The translations under genes were made by a program, and so were the position numbers. The notes below the pieces were generated by a model. The model saw only the letters and a program-made list of their open reading frames with translations. It ran no database searches and was not told the DNA's origin. From Tsukamurella sp. 8F (GTDB lineage: Bacteria; Actinomycetota; Actinomycetes; Mycobacteriales; Mycobacteriaceae), in assembly GCF_029167375.1 (NCBI RefSeq), contig NZ_JARFTP010000021.1:1-64000 (forward strand): a stretch of 64,000 bases of DNA. Direction: 5' to 3'. This document shows, in pieces, positions 8,879 to 21,454 of this stretch. Every line of letters starts with the position of its first letter. Position 1 is the first letter of the stretch.

Positions 8879-9692
8879 GCAGGCCCCCCGCCCGCCACGC
8901 CGCGACGACCGTCAGCGCGTCCACCGACGAGCGGACGTCGTGCACGCGCACGCCCCACACTCCCGCGGCGCCGCAGAGTGTCGAGACGGCCGCGGTCGCC
9001 GCCTCGCGCCCGGCCGGCTCGCGCCCGCCCAGTAGCTCACCGAGGAAGCGCTTGCGCGACGCGCCGACCAGCACGCGGAAACCCGTATCCGTGAACATGT
9101 CCAGCGAGTGCAGCAGCCGCCAGTTGTGGTCGGCGTTCTTCGCGAAGCCGAGGCCCGGATCGAGGATCAGCCGGTCGGCCGACACCCCGGCGGCGACGGC
9201 GGCGTCCACCTGTGCGAGCAGCTCGGCCCGGACGCGCGCTACCACGTCGTCGTAGCTGTCGAACTCGTGGTCGAGGTGCTCCGGCGATCGCCAGTGCATC
9301 AGGATCCAGGGCGCCTGCTGATGGTCAGCCAGCACCCTGGCCATGTCGCGATCCGCGCGGCCGCCCGACACGTCGTTGACTATCGCCGCACCCGCTTCGA
9401 GCGCCGCGGCGGCGACGGACGCCCTCATCGTGTCCACCGACACCGTCACGCCCTCGGCCGCGAGCCGGGCGATCACGGGCACCACTCGATCGCGCTCGAC
9501 GTCCGCGGCGACGCGGTGAGCACCCGGCCGCGTCGACTCCCCGCCGACATCGACGATCGCAGCACCGTCGGCCACCAGCGACAGACCGTGCGCGACGGCC
9601 GTGTCGACGTCCAGGTAGCGCCCCCCGTCCGAGAACGAGTCCGCGGTCACGTTGACGACGCCCATCACGCGGGTGCGCGACGGCGCGGTCAC
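8871..9692 (-). CDS. folP: Dihydropteroate synthase
   Basis: Joins the pterin pyrophosphate to p-aminobenzoate and is the sulfonamide target. The 273-residue TIM barrel shows [62 protein letters not shown] and [11 protein letters not shown] in family order. I use the GTG at 9692, which overlaps the folE stop by four bases; the open frame to 10031 is only the shadow of folE. No departures from a susceptible-type active site are obvious by eye. Confidence 0.95.
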   Translation of the reverse strand: MTAPSRTRVMGVVNVTADSFSDGGRYLDVDTAVAHGLSLVADGAAIVDVGGESTRPGAHRVAADVERDRVVPVIARLAAEGVTVSVDTMRASVAAAALEAGAAIVNDVSGGRADRDMARVLADHQQAPWILMHWRSPEHLDHEFDSYDDVVARVRAELLAQVDAAVAAGVSADRLILDPGLGFAKNADHNWRLLHSLDMFTDTGFRVLVGASRKRFLGELLGGREPAGREAATAAVSTLCGAAGVWGVRVHDVRSSVDALTVVAAWRAGGLHG

Positions 9693-10284
9693 CGGCGCAG
9701 GATGAGGTCGAGCGCCTCCGCCCGGGACGACGCGCTCTCCTTGAAGAGGCCGCGCACCGCCGACGTGGTGGTGGTCGCGCCGGGCTTGCGGATGCCGCGC
9801 ATCGCCATGCACAGATGCTCGGCCTCGATCACGACGATGACGCCGCGAGGCTCGAGCTTGCGCAGCACCGCGTCCGCTATCTGGGAGGTGAGACGCTCCT
9901 GCACCTGCGGGCGTTTCGCGTACAGGTCGACGAGGCGTGCCAGCTTGCTCAGCCCCGTCACCCGGCCCTCGCGGCCGGGGATGTAGCCGACGTGCGCAAC
10001 GCCGTGGAACGCGACGAGATGGTGTTCGCATGTCGAGTACATCGGGATGTCCTTGACCATCACCAGCTCGTCGTGGTTCTCCTCGAACGTGGTGTTCAGC
10101 ACCGAGTCCGGGTTCGTGTGCAGACCCGCGAAGGTCTCCGCGAACGCGCGCGCCACGCGCTGGGGCGTGTCCGCGAGCCCGGACCGGTTGGGGTCCTCCC
10201 CCACTGCGATGAGGAGCTCACGGACCGCGGCGACTGCACGGTCGTGATCGAACGGCGCCACGGCGCCGCCCGTCTGGAGCTCGG

Positions 10285-10288
<4 letters not shown>
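9689..10288 (-). CDS. folE: GTP cyclohydrolase I
   Basis: Converts GTP to dihydroneopterin triphosphate, opening folate synthesis. The 199-residue protein has the zinc ligand motif STCEHHL (Cys and His), [27 protein letters not shown], and the second zinc Cys in [10 protein letters not shown]. The ATG at 10288 overlaps the ftsH stop by four bases, so the folate enzymes are translated downstream of ftsH. Complete and typical. Confidence 0.96.
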
Positions 10289-12810
<2,522 letters not shown>

Positions 12811-12925
12811 AGCGTTACGGCCTAGCGGCTCGTCGGTCCTTCCACGGGGAGGCTCGCGCGCGGGTCCGCGCGGGGTCGATGTCCCAGGCTACCGCGCCCG
12901 CCCGACAGGCTCCGATGCGCGAGGC

Positions 12926-14362
12926 TCAGGCGACCGAGAGGGACGCGATCGTGCCACCCGCGGCGGCCGGCGCGATGACCTCGTCGAGCAGCGCGCGCAA
13001 CGCCGTGTAGTACTCCCGGACACTCGCGCGCGCGGTGTCGTTCGCCGGGTGCATCGCGTAGAACTCCATACCCTCCGCGTTGCGGTTGATCCACATGAAC
13101 ACCTCGGCCGAAGGACTGGGGTTCGCGAAGACGCTGAAGTCGTGCCTGTCGGCGACGCTCGCACCCGGCAGGCGCGTGAGGTCGATGTAGGAGAGCATCG
13201 GCGCCGTGAAGCCGTGATCCACCCGGAAGTCGGGGTCGTCTGCGAGCAGATCGATGACGGGGAAGATCGGCACGCCGTCGAGGAGCCGGACCTCGTTGGT
13301 GGCGGCCTTGGCGCCCTGGATGATCTCGCCGAAAGTCGCGTCCTCGGGGCACTCGAACTGCACCGGGACGAGCGTCACATACCAGCCCACGGCCAGGGCG
13401 TCGCCCGGATCGGGGCGGTCGTTGCGGGGCACCATCATGGTGAACACGCTGTCGCCCGTGAAGCGGCGGTGCAGGACGCCCATCATCGCGAGCAGGGTCG
13501 CGTTCATCGTGCCGCCGTGCGCTCGCGTGACCGCCTGCAGCCGCTGGACGGCGGCATCGTCGGCGAAGTCCGGTACGACGTACATCTCGCCGTTCGACGC
13601 GTGCCCCTCATCGTCGACGGAATCCCCGAGCGGCAGCGGGAACGCGGGCGTCGTTCCGCCGCAGCGCGAGATGGTCTTGCGCCACAGCGCGACCTCGGGC
13701 GAATCGGGGCGCAGGCCCGCGATGCGCTCGCGCTGCGCTCGGGCGTAGTCGCCGTAGGGCCGCGCGGGTGGGGCCCCGAACGGCAGACCGCCCATCGCCG
13801 CGCTGTATCGCGACAGCACTTCGAAGAACGAGATCGCCTGGGATACACCATCACTGAACATGTGGTCGGTAGCCAGAACCACGGTGAACCGGGGCTCATC
13901 GCCTGCCACTATTCCGGTCACGCCGTAGCCGAATGCGCACCAGTCGTCGAGGGACGGCAGGCTACCCATGATGTAGTCCTTGATCGTGCCGGCACCGGGT
14001 GTCGAGCGCGCGACGATCTCGAGTTCGAGCCGCTCGGGCGAGAGGGTCCGCGAGACCCAGCCCCCGTCACCGTCGAGGGTGGTCCACGTGTGAAAAGCCG
14101 TGTGCGCACGCAGGTAGTCGGCGAACACCCGCCCCATCACATCGGCGTCGAACTCCTCGAACACGGTGAACGTCTCGCACGTCATACGGTTGACCGGGCC
14201 CGACGTCGCGGCCGCGCTGCGCAGGTGGTCCACCTGGATGTACGACGGTGAGACGTCACACGGCGCGGCGGCCGCCATCTCTGCACGGCATTTCGCAGTG
14301 GGTGCCCAGACGATCCAGTCGTCGTGGTCGCACTCCCACAGTTCCGCGAACCCAGCAATCAC
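12926..14362 (-). CDS. Condensation-domain (PapA/acyltransferase-like) protein
   Basis: A 478-residue protein related to the CoA-dependent acyltransferase/NRPS condensation superfamily. The catalytic HxxxDG is intact as HMFSDG within VLATDHMFSDGVSQ, and the later PRNDRPDPGDALAVGWYVTLVP resembles the DFGWG-side region. In mycobacteria stand-alone members (PapA types) esterify lipids or sugars such as trehalose. Start is a GTG with GAGGATC eight bases upstream. No polyketide synthase or MmpL gene lies nearby, so the acceptor is unknown. It interrupts the ftsH-hpt neighbourhood recalled from related genomes, suggesting an accessory gene. Confidence 0.75.
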   Translation of the reverse strand: MIAGFAELWECDHDDWIVWAPTAKCRAEMAAAAPCDVSPSYIQVDHLRSAAATSGPVNRMTCETFTVFEEFDADVMGRVFADYLRAHTAFHTWTTLDGDGGWVSRTLSPERLELEIVARSTPGAGTIKDYIMGSLPSLDDWCAFGYGVTGIVAGDEPRFTVVLATDHMFSDGVSQAISFFEVLSRYSAAMGGLPFGAPPARPYGDYARAQRERIAGLRPDSPEVALWRKTISRCGGTTPAFPLPLGDSVDDEGHASNGEMYVVPDFADDAAVQRLQAVTRAHGGTMNATLLAMMGVLHRRFTGDSVFTMMVPRNDRPDPGDALAVGWYVTLVPVQFECPEDATFGEIIQGAKAATNEVRLLDGVPIFPVIDLLADDPDFRVDHGFTAPMLSYIDLTRLPGASVADRHDFSVFANPSPSAEVFMWINRNAEGMEFYAMHPANDTARASVREYYTALRALLDEVIAPAAAGGTIASLSVA

Positions 14363-14463
14363 AAGAAGAGATCCTCACCGCAGTACAGCCTTCAAGGAAG
14401 GGAGGTTACCTCACAGTGCGGCGTATCTCATGCACCCGCGACGGCCGCTCCAGGCAAATTCGA

Positions 14464-15807
14464 CTAATCCGCCGGGGACATACTCGCTGGTAACAACGCC
14501 GCGGCTTCGAGGACCGCGGCCACGGCCAGCAGATCCGCCTCGCCGCCCGGGCGGGAGACCAACTGCACGCCTGTTCCGCGGAACGGAACAGTCGCCGCCG
14601 GCCATCCGAGCAGGTTCCATAGACCCGGATACGGCGCGCACGCGACGTTGGGAAGCACATTCGCCAGCCACGGCCGGGCCGAATAGCGATGGTCGGGCAG
14701 CGGCCCGCGCGCCAGCGTGGGGGTCACCAGCACGTCGATGCGGGCGTCGGCGAAGAAGCGCTCGGCCCGCGACCTCAGGTCCGCCACGGGCCCCGGGCGC
14801 ACCCAGCCGCGCCGCGCCGCGACCCGGCCGAGCGCGATGTGCCGGCGCGAACGCGGCTGCAGCAGTGCGGGATCGGCACCGCGGGCGATCAGGTCGTCGG
14901 CGTCGCCCGCCGCCGCCGCAACCCAGCGCGCCAGCAGCGGCACCGGGTTCGCCGGATACGGAACGCGGACGTCGGCGACCGGGAGGCCGTGCGCGGACAG
15001 CTGGGCCGCCGCCGCACGCACTGCGCCGACCACTGATGCGGCAGCCACCGTCGTAGGGATCGGACGGTTCAGGCCGAGCCCGATGCGCAGGCCCGCCGGA
15101 TCGCCGAGCTCCGCCAACTCGGGGCGGTCGGCCATGACCGAAAGGCCGAGGGCCGCGTCTGCGACGGTCGTGGCGAGGGGGCCGTTCTCGGCCATGCCCA
15201 GCCAATTGGTGGGTCCGAGCTGCGCAGGGACCACACCCGTCCCCGGCTTGATCGCGACGAGCGAGCACGCGGCCGCCGGGATGCGCAGCGAGCCGAGCCC
15301 GTCGTTGCCGTGCGCGAGGGGGACGTGCCCCGCGGCCACCGCGGCCCCGGATCCGCCCGAGCTACCGCCTGGGGTACGACCCGGGCGCGCGGGATTGCGC
15401 GTGATCGCGTCGGGGCCGTCGGTCGCACCCCACAGGCACAGTTCGGGCACCCGGGTCAGGCCGACGACGATCGCGCCCGCCGCACGCAGCCGCCGCACCA
15501 CGGGATGATCCTGCTCGGACAGGCCGATGCCCGCCCCGGCCGCGTCGGACAGCCCGTCTGAGATCCTCTCGCCCGCGACGTCGACGTTGTCCTTCACGGC
15601 GATCGGGACGCCGGCCAGCGGCAGCGCGTACCGGTCCGGACGCGCGTCGACAGCTGCGGCCTCGTCGAGCGCGGCGGCGCGGCGCACCACCCGGAACGCG
15701 CCGACATCAGGGTCGGTCGAAGCGATCCTCTCGAGCGCGTCGAGTGTCGTCGAGGTGGCCGTGCGGTCACCCGCACGGACTGCCGCGGCGATCGACGTGG
15801 CGGTCAT
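14464..15807 (-). CDS. Amidase signature family protein
   Basis: A 447-residue Ser-cisSer-Lys hydrolase. The catalytic Lys is in PIAVKDNVDVAG, the cis-Ser lies in the glycine-rich PGGSSGGSGAAVAAG, and the nucleophilic Ser is in GLGSLRIPAA. The usual GSDTGGS is changed to GNDGLGS but keeps the Ser. I chose the ATG at 15807, which overlaps the hpt stop by one base; the open frame to 15924 is the hpt shadow. A role as GatA is unlikely because no gatB/gatC are present, so the substrate is unknown. Confidence 0.85.
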   Translation of the reverse strand: MTATSIAAAVRAGDRTATSTTLDALERIASTDPDVGAFRVVRRAAALDEAAAVDARPDRYALPLAGVPIAVKDNVDVAGERISDGLSDAAGAGIGLSEQDHPVVRRLRAAGAIVVGLTRVPELCLWGATDGPDAITRNPARPGRTPGGSSGGSGAAVAAGHVPLAHGNDGLGSLRIPAAACSLVAIKPGTGVVPAQLGPTNWLGMAENGPLATTVADAALGLSVMADRPELAELGDPAGLRIGLGLNRPIPTTVAAASVVGAVRAAAAQLSAHGLPVADVRVPYPANPVPLLARWVAAAAGDADDLIARGADPALLQPRSRRHIALGRVAARRGWVRPGPVADLRSRAERFFADARIDVLVTPTLARGPLPDHRYSARPWLANVLPNVACAPYPGLWNLLGWPAATVPFRGTGVQLVSRPGGEADLLAVAAVLEAAALLPASMSPAD

Positions 15808-16376
15808 CAGTCGCTGTAGACGCGGGGTTCGAGCACCCCGATGTACGGGAGGTCGCGGTAGCGCTCGGCGTAGTCGAGACCGTAGCCGACCACGAACTCG
15901 TTCTCGATATCGAAACCGACCCACTGGACGTCCACGTCCACGCGAACGGCGTCCGGCTTGCGCAGCAGCGTCACCACGTTGAGCGAGCGCGGATTGCGGC
16001 TCGCGAGGTTGCGCATCAGCCAGCTCAGGGTGAGGCCCGAGTCGATGATGTCCTCGACGATCAGCACGTCGCGCCCCGCGATATCGCGATCCAGGTCCTT
16101 GAGGATGCGTACGACGCCCGAGCTCGACGTCGACGAGCCGTAGCTGGAGACCGCCATGAACTCGAGCTGGGTGGGGACAGGGAGAGCGCGCGCCAGGTCG
16201 GTCACGAACATGACCGCACCCTTGAGGACGGTGATGAGGAGCAGGTCGGACTCGTCGGCACGCTGCGGATAGACCCGTGCGATCTCAGCGGCGAGTTCCC
16301 TCGTCCGGTCCCGGATCTGCTCCTCGCTCAGAACGACGGACGAGATGTCCCCCGCATAGACCTCCGCCTCGGCCAC
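15807..16376 (-). CDS. hpt: Hypoxanthine phosphoribosyltransferase
   Basis: Salvages hypoxanthine and guanine using PRPP. The 189-residue protein has [16 protein letters not shown], the flexible loop [14 protein letters not shown], and the PRPP signature [14 protein letters not shown], then [19 protein letters not shown] for base recognition. I use the GTG at 16376 with AAGGTG eight bases upstream; an in-frame extension to 16457 would overlap tilS. hpt next to tilS is a very widespread actinobacterial arrangement. Confidence 0.95.
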   Translation of the reverse strand: MAEAEVYAGDISSVVLSEEQIRDRTRELAAEIARVYPQRADESDLLLITVLKGAVMFVTDLARALPVPTQLEFMAVSSYGSSTSSSGVVRILKDLDRDIAGRDVLIVEDIIDSGLTLSWLMRNLASRNPRSLNVVTLLRKPDAVRVDVDVQWVGFDIENEFVVGYGLDYAERYRDLPYIGVLEPRVYSD

Positions 16377-16395
16377 TGCCGCACCTTTCGTCGCC

Positions 16396-17364
16396 CTAGA
16401 ACCGCACGTGCAGGGCACCATTGTGGCGCACGACCTCCATCGGCCGTCCGGCGGCACCTCCCGGGACGGCGACGGGGCCCTGCCCGTGCCAGTCCACCAG
16501 CAGGCGCTCGACGGCGGTCAGGTGCGCATACGTGCATGCGCGCGCGCCGTGCACGGCCAGCCAGTCCCGCAGCACGCGGCGGCGGACCGCCTCGTCGAGC
16601 GTGGCCGCCGATACCGGCAGGGGGCCACCCCCCGGAGCGAGGTCCGCCAGCGCGGCACGGGCGGCGGCGTCGAGGGTGTCGCCGTCCGCGCGCAGGACGT
16701 CCGCGGTGCGCGCGAGGGCCTCTGCGACACCACCGCCGAGGACGTCCTCGAGCAGGGGCAGGGCCTCCGTACGCAGGCGCACGCGAGTGAATCGCGGGTC
16801 GGCGTTGTGCGGGTCCGAGTACGGCTCCTCCCCAAGCTCCGCGCAGGCGGCGACGGTGACCGCCCTGCGTACACCGAGGAGCGGCCTGCCGTAGGGCGCG
16901 GTCCAGGCGCGCATCCCCGCGAGCGAACGCGCGCCGGAGCCACGGCCGAGCCCCAGCAGGACGGTCTCCGCCTGGTCGTCGAGGGTGTGCGCGAGCAGCA
17001 CGGGCGCGCCGCCGCGCTGAGCGTCGAGCGCCGCATATCGGGCGTCGCGCGCCGCAGCCTCGGGGCCGCCCCGCGTCCCGACGTCGACGGTGACGACTCG
17101 CGCGTCCGGGCAGCCCACGCGCGCCGCCGCGGCCGCCGCGGCGGCGGCGACCTCGTTCGACCCGGGCTGCAGGCCGTGGTCGATCACGAGCGCCGTAGTC
17201 GGGATCCGGGCCTGCGCGAGCGCGGCTACCAGCGTGAGCGAGTCGGCGCCGCCGGACAGGCCGGCGCACACGCGCTCCGGCTCGCCGTGCGCGCGGTGCC
17301 ACGCGAGGACCGCACGGCGCGCCTCACCCAGCGCGGGTCCCGGCTCGGGGAGGGAACCGGTCAC
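16396..17364 (-). CDS. tilS: tRNA(Ile)-lysidine synthetase
   Basis: Modifies C34 of the CAU-anticodon tRNA-Ile to lysidine, switching it to read AUA. The ATP pyrophosphatase P-loop [13 protein letters not shown] follows a short N-terminal helix. Further family segments are [39 protein letters not shown] and the late [14 protein letters not shown]. At 322 residues it lacks the long C-terminal domains of E. coli TilS, as usual in actinobacteria. GTG start at 17364 overlaps the preceding stop by four bases. Confidence 0.93.
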   Translation of the reverse strand: MTGSLPEPGPALGEARRAVLAWHRAHGEPERVCAGLSGGADSLTLVAALAQARIPTTALVIDHGLQPGSNEVAAAAAAAAARVGCPDARVVTVDVGTRGGPEAAARDARYAALDAQRGGAPVLLAHTLDDQAETVLLGLGRGSGARSLAGMRAWTAPYGRPLLGVRRAVTVAACAELGEEPYSDPHNADPRFTRVRLRTEALPLLEDVLGGGVAEALARTADVLRADGDTLDAAARAALADLAPGGGPLPVSAATLDEAVRRRVLRDWLAVHGARACTYAHLTAVERLLVDWHGQGPVAVPGGAAGRPMEVVRHNGALHVRF

Positions 17365-18452
17365 GCCGTGCGGGCGATCCAGGCCGAGGGGTCGTCGAGA
17401 TCGGCGGGCCGCGGCAGGGTCTCGGGCGAGGTCCACACCCTGTTGAACCGCTCCATGCCCACCTCGGATACGACGGCGTCGACGAACGCCTTGCCGCGCA
17501 CGTACTGCGCGATCTTGGCGTCCATGCCGAGTAGTGCACGCAGCACGCGGCGGACCGGATTCTGCGGGCGCTCGCGGCGGCGGTCGAACGCAGTCCGGAT
17601 CTCGGCGACCGTCGGGACGACAGACGGGCCGACCGCGTCCATCACGTGGTCGGCGTGGCCCTCCAGCAGGGTGCCCAGCATGAGCAGGTTCGAGGTGGCG
17701 GCGAACTGCTCCGGGCCCTGCAGCAGTTGCAGCGCGCCGAGCATGCCGGGCTGGCGACGGGCGGCATCGTCGTCGGGGTCGTGGCGCAGGCCCGCGACTA
17801 TCCGCTCGAGCACCTCGGCGGTGGACTCCGGGGCGGACGCGGTGAGCGCGTCCACGTTCTCCTTCATATAGCCGGCCAGCCATCCGGTCGCGGCGAACTG
17901 GACGCGGTGCGTGACCTCGTGCAGGCACACCCACATACGGAAATCGGACGGCACCAGGTCGAGCGCGCGTTCCACCCCGATCACGTTGGGCGCCACCAGC
18001 AGCAGCTCGCCCTCCTGCTCGTCGGCGGCGCGAGCGAACGGGTCGAACTGGCCCAGGATCGCGCCCGACAGAAACGCGAGCAGGAGCCCGGCCTGGACGC
18101 CCGCGGCGCCCTCACCGACCTTGGTGCCGAGCGCGGACACCCGGTCCAGGACGCCCGACGGGCGCTTGGCCGGAGCCGGATCGGCGCTGCCCAGCATCGT
18201 CTCCATCGACGCCGCGGCTGCGCTGATCCATTCCGGCCGGTCGACGACACGGGCGGGCCTGGTCGGCGCGCCGAAAGCGAGTCCCGTGACGTCCCGGACG
18301 TGGGTCTCGGCCGCCGCCGCGAACTCGAGCAGTTGCTCGGCGGCCCGGTCCCGGGTGTAGGCGGTGGTCGGCGGTCCGGGGCGGCTGAGCCGGCGCCCGG
18401 TCGCGGCCGCGAGCCCCCAGTCGACGCGGTCGCCCACGCGTGTGGCTTCCAT
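17361..18452 (-). CDS. Zinc-dependent metalloprotease, DUF2342 family
   Basis: A 363-residue protein with an HEVTH zinc motif (in VCLHEVTHRVQF) and a downstream EGHADHVMD that supplies a third ligand and Glu, a gluzincin-like arrangement. A central hydrophobic stretch (GLLLAFLSGAILGQFDPF) lies before it. I prefer the second ATG (18452), which has GGAGG six bases upstream, over the ATG at 18464. It sits between dacB and tilS as in M. tuberculosis (Rv3626c type). Some databases label the family F420-biosynthesis-associated by genomic co-occurrence; substrate is unknown. Confidence 0.85.
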   Translation of the reverse strand: MEATRVGDRVDWGLAAATGRRLSRPGPPTTAYTRDRAAEQLLEFAAAAETHVRDVTGLAFGAPTRPARVVDRPEWISAAAASMETMLGSADPAPAKRPSGVLDRVSALGTKVGEGAAGVQAGLLLAFLSGAILGQFDPFARAADEQEGELLLVAPNVIGVERALDLVPSDFRMWVCLHEVTHRVQFAATGWLAGYMKENVDALTASAPESTAEVLERIVAGLRHDPDDDAARRQPGMLGALQLLQGPEQFAATSNLLMLGTLLEGHADHVMDAVGPSVVPTVAEIRTAFDRRRERPQNPVRRVLRALLGMDAKIAQYVRGKAFVDAVVSEVGMERFNRVWTSPETLPRPADLDDPSAWIARTA

Positions 18453-18494
18453 GCGGGCCTCCATTCCTCGTCTGTGTGCGACACGACCCGGTGG

Positions 18495-19913
18495 TCAGCG
18501 GCAGCCGCAACCCTTGAGCGCGGTCGTGATCGCGTCCATCGCGGGCCGCGCGACATCGACGGGGGTTCCCGACGACATCAGCGTGAAGGTGAGGATCCGG
18601 CCGTCGTCGTCGCTGACGTATCCGGCTAGCGTGCTCACCCCGGACAGGCTGCCCGTCTTCGCCCGAACATACCCCGCACCCGCGCGGTTGGCCGTCGTGT
18701 AGCGGTCGGACAGGGTCCCGGTGGCGCCCGCGATGGGCAGGTAGTCGAGCAGGGGGCGCAGCTGTGGGTGGTCGGGACCGGCGGCCGCTGTGATCACCTC
18801 GTCCAGGACGGCAGCCGGGATGCGGTCGTCCACCGACAGGCCGTTGGTGTCGTGCAGCGTCACGCCCGTCACGTCGAAGCCCTTGCCCTGCAATACCTTG
18901 AGAACTGCCCGCGCTGCACCGGTGATCGACCGCTCCTCGCCGGTGGCCGCCGCGACCTCCATGCCGACCTGCTGCGCCGCGACGTTGTCGGACAGGACCA
19001 TCAGCTGGCGCAGCCGGTCCGTCAGCGGCGCCGACGTCACCTTGGCGAGCACCTGCGCCCCGGCCGGCGCGGTGCCGTCGGTGACGGACGAGGCCGGTAG
19101 CCCCAGCCCGGCCGCGAGTGCCTTCCCGACGGCGAGCGCGGGTTGCGGCGACCGCGGGCTCTCGTCCTTCGCGGGGTCGACGCGGCCGCTGTCGGCGGTG
19201 AGCGCCTGGATGGGCGCGATATCGCCGCCCGCGATGTCGGCGCGATCCCAGCCCTGCGCCATCTGGTCGCCGGTGAAGAGGGAGGTGTCCACCTGGATGC
19301 GCTCGATGCCCTTGCCCCGGAGCTGCTGAGCGAGGTCGCTGATCCGTGCGGCGCCGGGGAACAGGCCGTCCTTGCCCGCAGGAAGGGTCGTCAGGGTCGG
19401 GTCGCCTGCCCCGACGATCACAGCCGTGCCCGGATCCGCCCCGGCGACGACGGTGGTCGTGATGCGCTGGTCGGGCGGCAGGGTGAGGAGCGCTGCCGTG
19501 CTGGTGAGCAGCTTGGTCGTCGAGGCCGGTGTACGCGGCTGCGCCTGACCGCGCTGCCACAGCACGGAACCCGTCGCGGCGTCGGTAATGATGCCGGTGA
19601 ACTGCCCCAGGTCCCGGTTGCGCAGGGGTGCGGCGATCTCCGCGGCTACGCCACGCGCGGTCGGGGCGCCTTGCGGGCCCGTCGGGTCGATGGCTGCGAG
19701 CTGCGGAGCGTAGGTGACCGCAGCCGGCTGCGGCGGTACGAGGGCCTCGAGATCGTCGGCGTGCTTCTTGGCGCGGTAGACGACACCACCGCCCACGACT
19801 CCGGCGGCGACGACTGCGACGACCAGGAGCCCGATCAGGGCCCGGCGCACCGTCTTGCGGGCGCGGGAGCGCTCGAGGTTGCCGCGCCCCGTGCCGCTGC
19901 CGTGTCTTCCCAC
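18495..19913 (-). CDS. dacB: D-alanyl-D-alanine carboxypeptidase/endopeptidase (PBP4 type)
   Basis: A 472-residue low-molecular-weight penicillin-binding protein of the S13 family that trims or cuts peptidoglycan cross-links. An N-terminal membrane anchor ([21 protein letters not shown]) follows an Arg-rich stretch. Catalytic motifs are SxxK in [10 protein letters not shown], SxN in LSDNVAAQQ and KTG in AKTGSLSGV. The GTG at 19913 has GGAGGA six bases upstream; longer frames run across the divergent ppa promoter and are rejected. Divergent from ppa, an arrangement conserved in mycobacteria. Confidence 0.93.
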   Translation of the reverse strand: MGRHGSGTGRGNLERSRARKTVRRALIGLLVVAVVAAGVVGGGVVYRAKKHADDLEALVPPQPAAVTYAPQLAAIDPTGPQGAPTARGVAAEIAAPLRNRDLGQFTGIITDAATGSVLWQRGQAQPRTPASTTKLLTSTAALLTLPPDQRITTTVVAGADPGTAVIVGAGDPTLTTLPAGKDGLFPGAARISDLAQQLRGKGIERIQVDTSLFTGDQMAQGWDRADIAGGDIAPIQALTADSGRVDPAKDESPRSPQPALAVGKALAAGLGLPASSVTDGTAPAGAQVLAKVTSAPLTDRLRQLMVLSDNVAAQQVGMEVAAATGEERSITGAARAVLKVLQGKGFDVTGVTLHDTNGLSVDDRIPAAVLDEVITAAAGPDHPQLRPLLDYLPIAGATGTLSDRYTTANRAGAGYVRAKTGSLSGVSTLAGYVSDDDGRILTFTLMSSGTPVDVARPAMDAITTALKGCGCR

Positions 19914-20055
19914 GCGTCTCCTCCGCCGTGATCCTCTACCGATGTGGTGCCGCCGTGCTGCTGGTGCCGATGCGCCGACCACAGTAGCCCGCCCCGCACA
20001 GTATTGTCGTTGTGCGTATCGCCTTTTCTCACCGCCATACGAAGGGAACAGCAGC

Positions 20056-20544
20056 GTGGAGTTCGAGGTCACCGTCGAGATCGCCAAGGGCTCGAGGAAC
20101 AAGTACGAGGTCGATCACAAGACGGGGCGGCTCAAGCTCGACCGCTATCTGTACACGGCGTTCGGCTACCCCACGGACTACGGGTACATCGAGGACACGC
20201 TCGGTGAGGACGGCGACCCGCTGGACGCGATGGTCCTGCTGCCCGAGTCCGTGATCCCCGGGTCCATCGTGGAATGCCGCGCCATCGGCATGTTCAAGAT
20301 GGAGGACGAGAAGGGCGGGGACGACAAGGTCCTCGTCGTCCCGGCCGGAGACCCCCGCTGGGACCGCTTCCAGGACATCGGGGATGTCGACAAGTTCGAG
20401 CTCGACGCCATCGAGCACTTCTTCGTCCACTACAAGGACTTGGAGCCGGGCAAGTTCGTGAAGGGCTCCGAGTGGGTCGGCAAGGACGCTGCGGAGAAGG
20501 AGATCGCCACCTCGTTCGCCCGAGCGGAGTCGACACACCACTGA
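20056..20544 (+). CDS. ppa: Inorganic pyrophosphatase
   Basis: Hydrolyses pyrophosphate to phosphate, pulling biosynthetic reactions forward. The 162-residue family I enzyme starts at a GTG with GAAGGGAA ten bases upstream. Motifs: [51 protein letters not shown] (the metal-binding D-x-x-x-x-D-x-x-D-D-type cluster split over these segments) and [15 protein letters not shown]. Complete and standard. Confidence 0.96.
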   Translation: MEFEVTVEIAKGSRNKYEVDHKTGRLKLDRYLYTAFGYPTDYGYIEDTLGEDGDPLDAMVLLPESVIPGSIVECRAIGMFKMEDEKGGDDKVLVVPAGDPRWDRFQDIGDVDKFELDAIEHFFVHYKDLEPGKFVKGSEWVGKDAAEKEIATSFARAESTHH

Positions 20545-20632
20545 GTCCGCCACGCTGACAGCGCTCCCGACCGAACAACCCCACCCGTAAGAGCAAGCGG
20601 GACGGGCGCAGCCGCTCGGGACCGGCGCGAAA

Positions 20633-21355
20633 TCAGTGCGCGGCGGCCTTCTCCGCAGTGGCCCGGACGAGAGCGTCGAAGGCGGCGCGGTCGGGCTGCG
20701 CCCCTGCGGGGGCGGCGGCGGTGACGATCGCGGTCGTGGCGTTCACCGTGAAGTAGGCGGCGACGGTGCTGGCCTCCGTTCCCGGCGAGCCGCCCACGAG
20801 CGGGGTCCCCGTCGTCGTGAGCACCGTGCCCTGCGCTCCGGCGCCCGCGGGCAGGGGCTCCTCCCGTGACTGCTTGCGCAGCCCGTTCTGCCCCTGGGTG
20901 ACGGTGACCGCAGAGCACTTCCCCGTGGCCGCGGCGGTGAACGACGCGACCTTCACATCGCCGGGTAGCAGGGTCACCGTGTACACGGCGCCGCCCTCGC
21001 CGGACGCCGCGAAGCCCTGACCCGCCAACCTGGTCTGCTGCAACTCGGACTGGGCGTGCACCGCGGGATCCTTGCACTCGGCGGGATCGTACGTCGCCTG
21101 ACCTGCGGCTTCCACGTACTGGATCGCCTGCTGTTCGGCCGCCGTCGGGTCCACAGGGTGATACTGCAGGCCTGCGGGGATCTCGGACGCTGCCAGCAGC
21201 CGGGCAGCGGGCACCGGCGGAGCCTCCGACGACGAAGCCCCCGACGACGAAGCCTCCGCCCCCGCCCCCGACGGCGACGGCGACGACCCGCACGCCGCGG
21301 CAGCGAACGCGATCGCGCCTATGGAGGCGACACTGACGAAGGCATTGCGGCGCAC
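20633..21355 (-). CDS. Secreted lipoprotein, DUF5642-like
   Basis: A 240-residue lipoprotein. A signal peptide ends at the lipobox FAAAACGSS, followed by a Ser/Pro-rich linker and a domain beginning ARLLAASEIPAGLQYHPVDP and containing two Cys spaced about 85 residues apart (AECKD and GKCSA). The GTG at 21355 has a GGGAG seven bases upstream. A second window protein (33486-34265) shares the LL-x-x-x-D/E-(I/L)P-x-G start and ends AAFDxxV-x-x-AxEKAA, so the two look like paralogues. Function unknown. Confidence 0.75.
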   Translation of the reverse strand: MRRNAFVSVASIGAIAFAAAACGSSPSPSGAGAEASSSGASSSEAPPVPAARLLAASEIPAGLQYHPVDPTAAEQQAIQYVEAAGQATYDPAECKDPAVHAQSELQQTRLAGQGFAASGEGGAVYTVTLLPGDVKVASFTAAATGKCSAVTVTQGQNGLRKQSREEPLPAGAGAQGTVLTTTGTPLVGGSPGTEASTVAAYFTVNATTAIVTAAAPAGAQPDRAAFDALVRATAEKAAAH

Positions 21356-21399
21356 AGACTCTCCCTCACTCGAGCACAAAACGCGCCCAGAATAGCGGA

Positions 21400-21434
21400 A
21401 CCCCCGTCCGGCGGCAGTGCCGCGAGACGGGGGT
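21400..21434 (-). terminator. Hairpin after the MFS-TGT fusion gene
   Basis: ACCCCCGTC (21400-21408) pairs perfectly with GACGGGGGT (21426-21434), and an inner GCGGC-AGT-GCCGC hairpin (21411-21423) extends the structure. It starts 20 bases past the fusion-gene stop. Confidence 0.55.
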
Positions 21435-21454
21435 CACGCCGGATGTCGACCGGG

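Noticed and set aside
14464-15807. GatA subunit of the amidotransferase
   Set aside because: No gatB or gatC genes adjoin and the nucleophile region deviates from GatA; kept as generic amidase.
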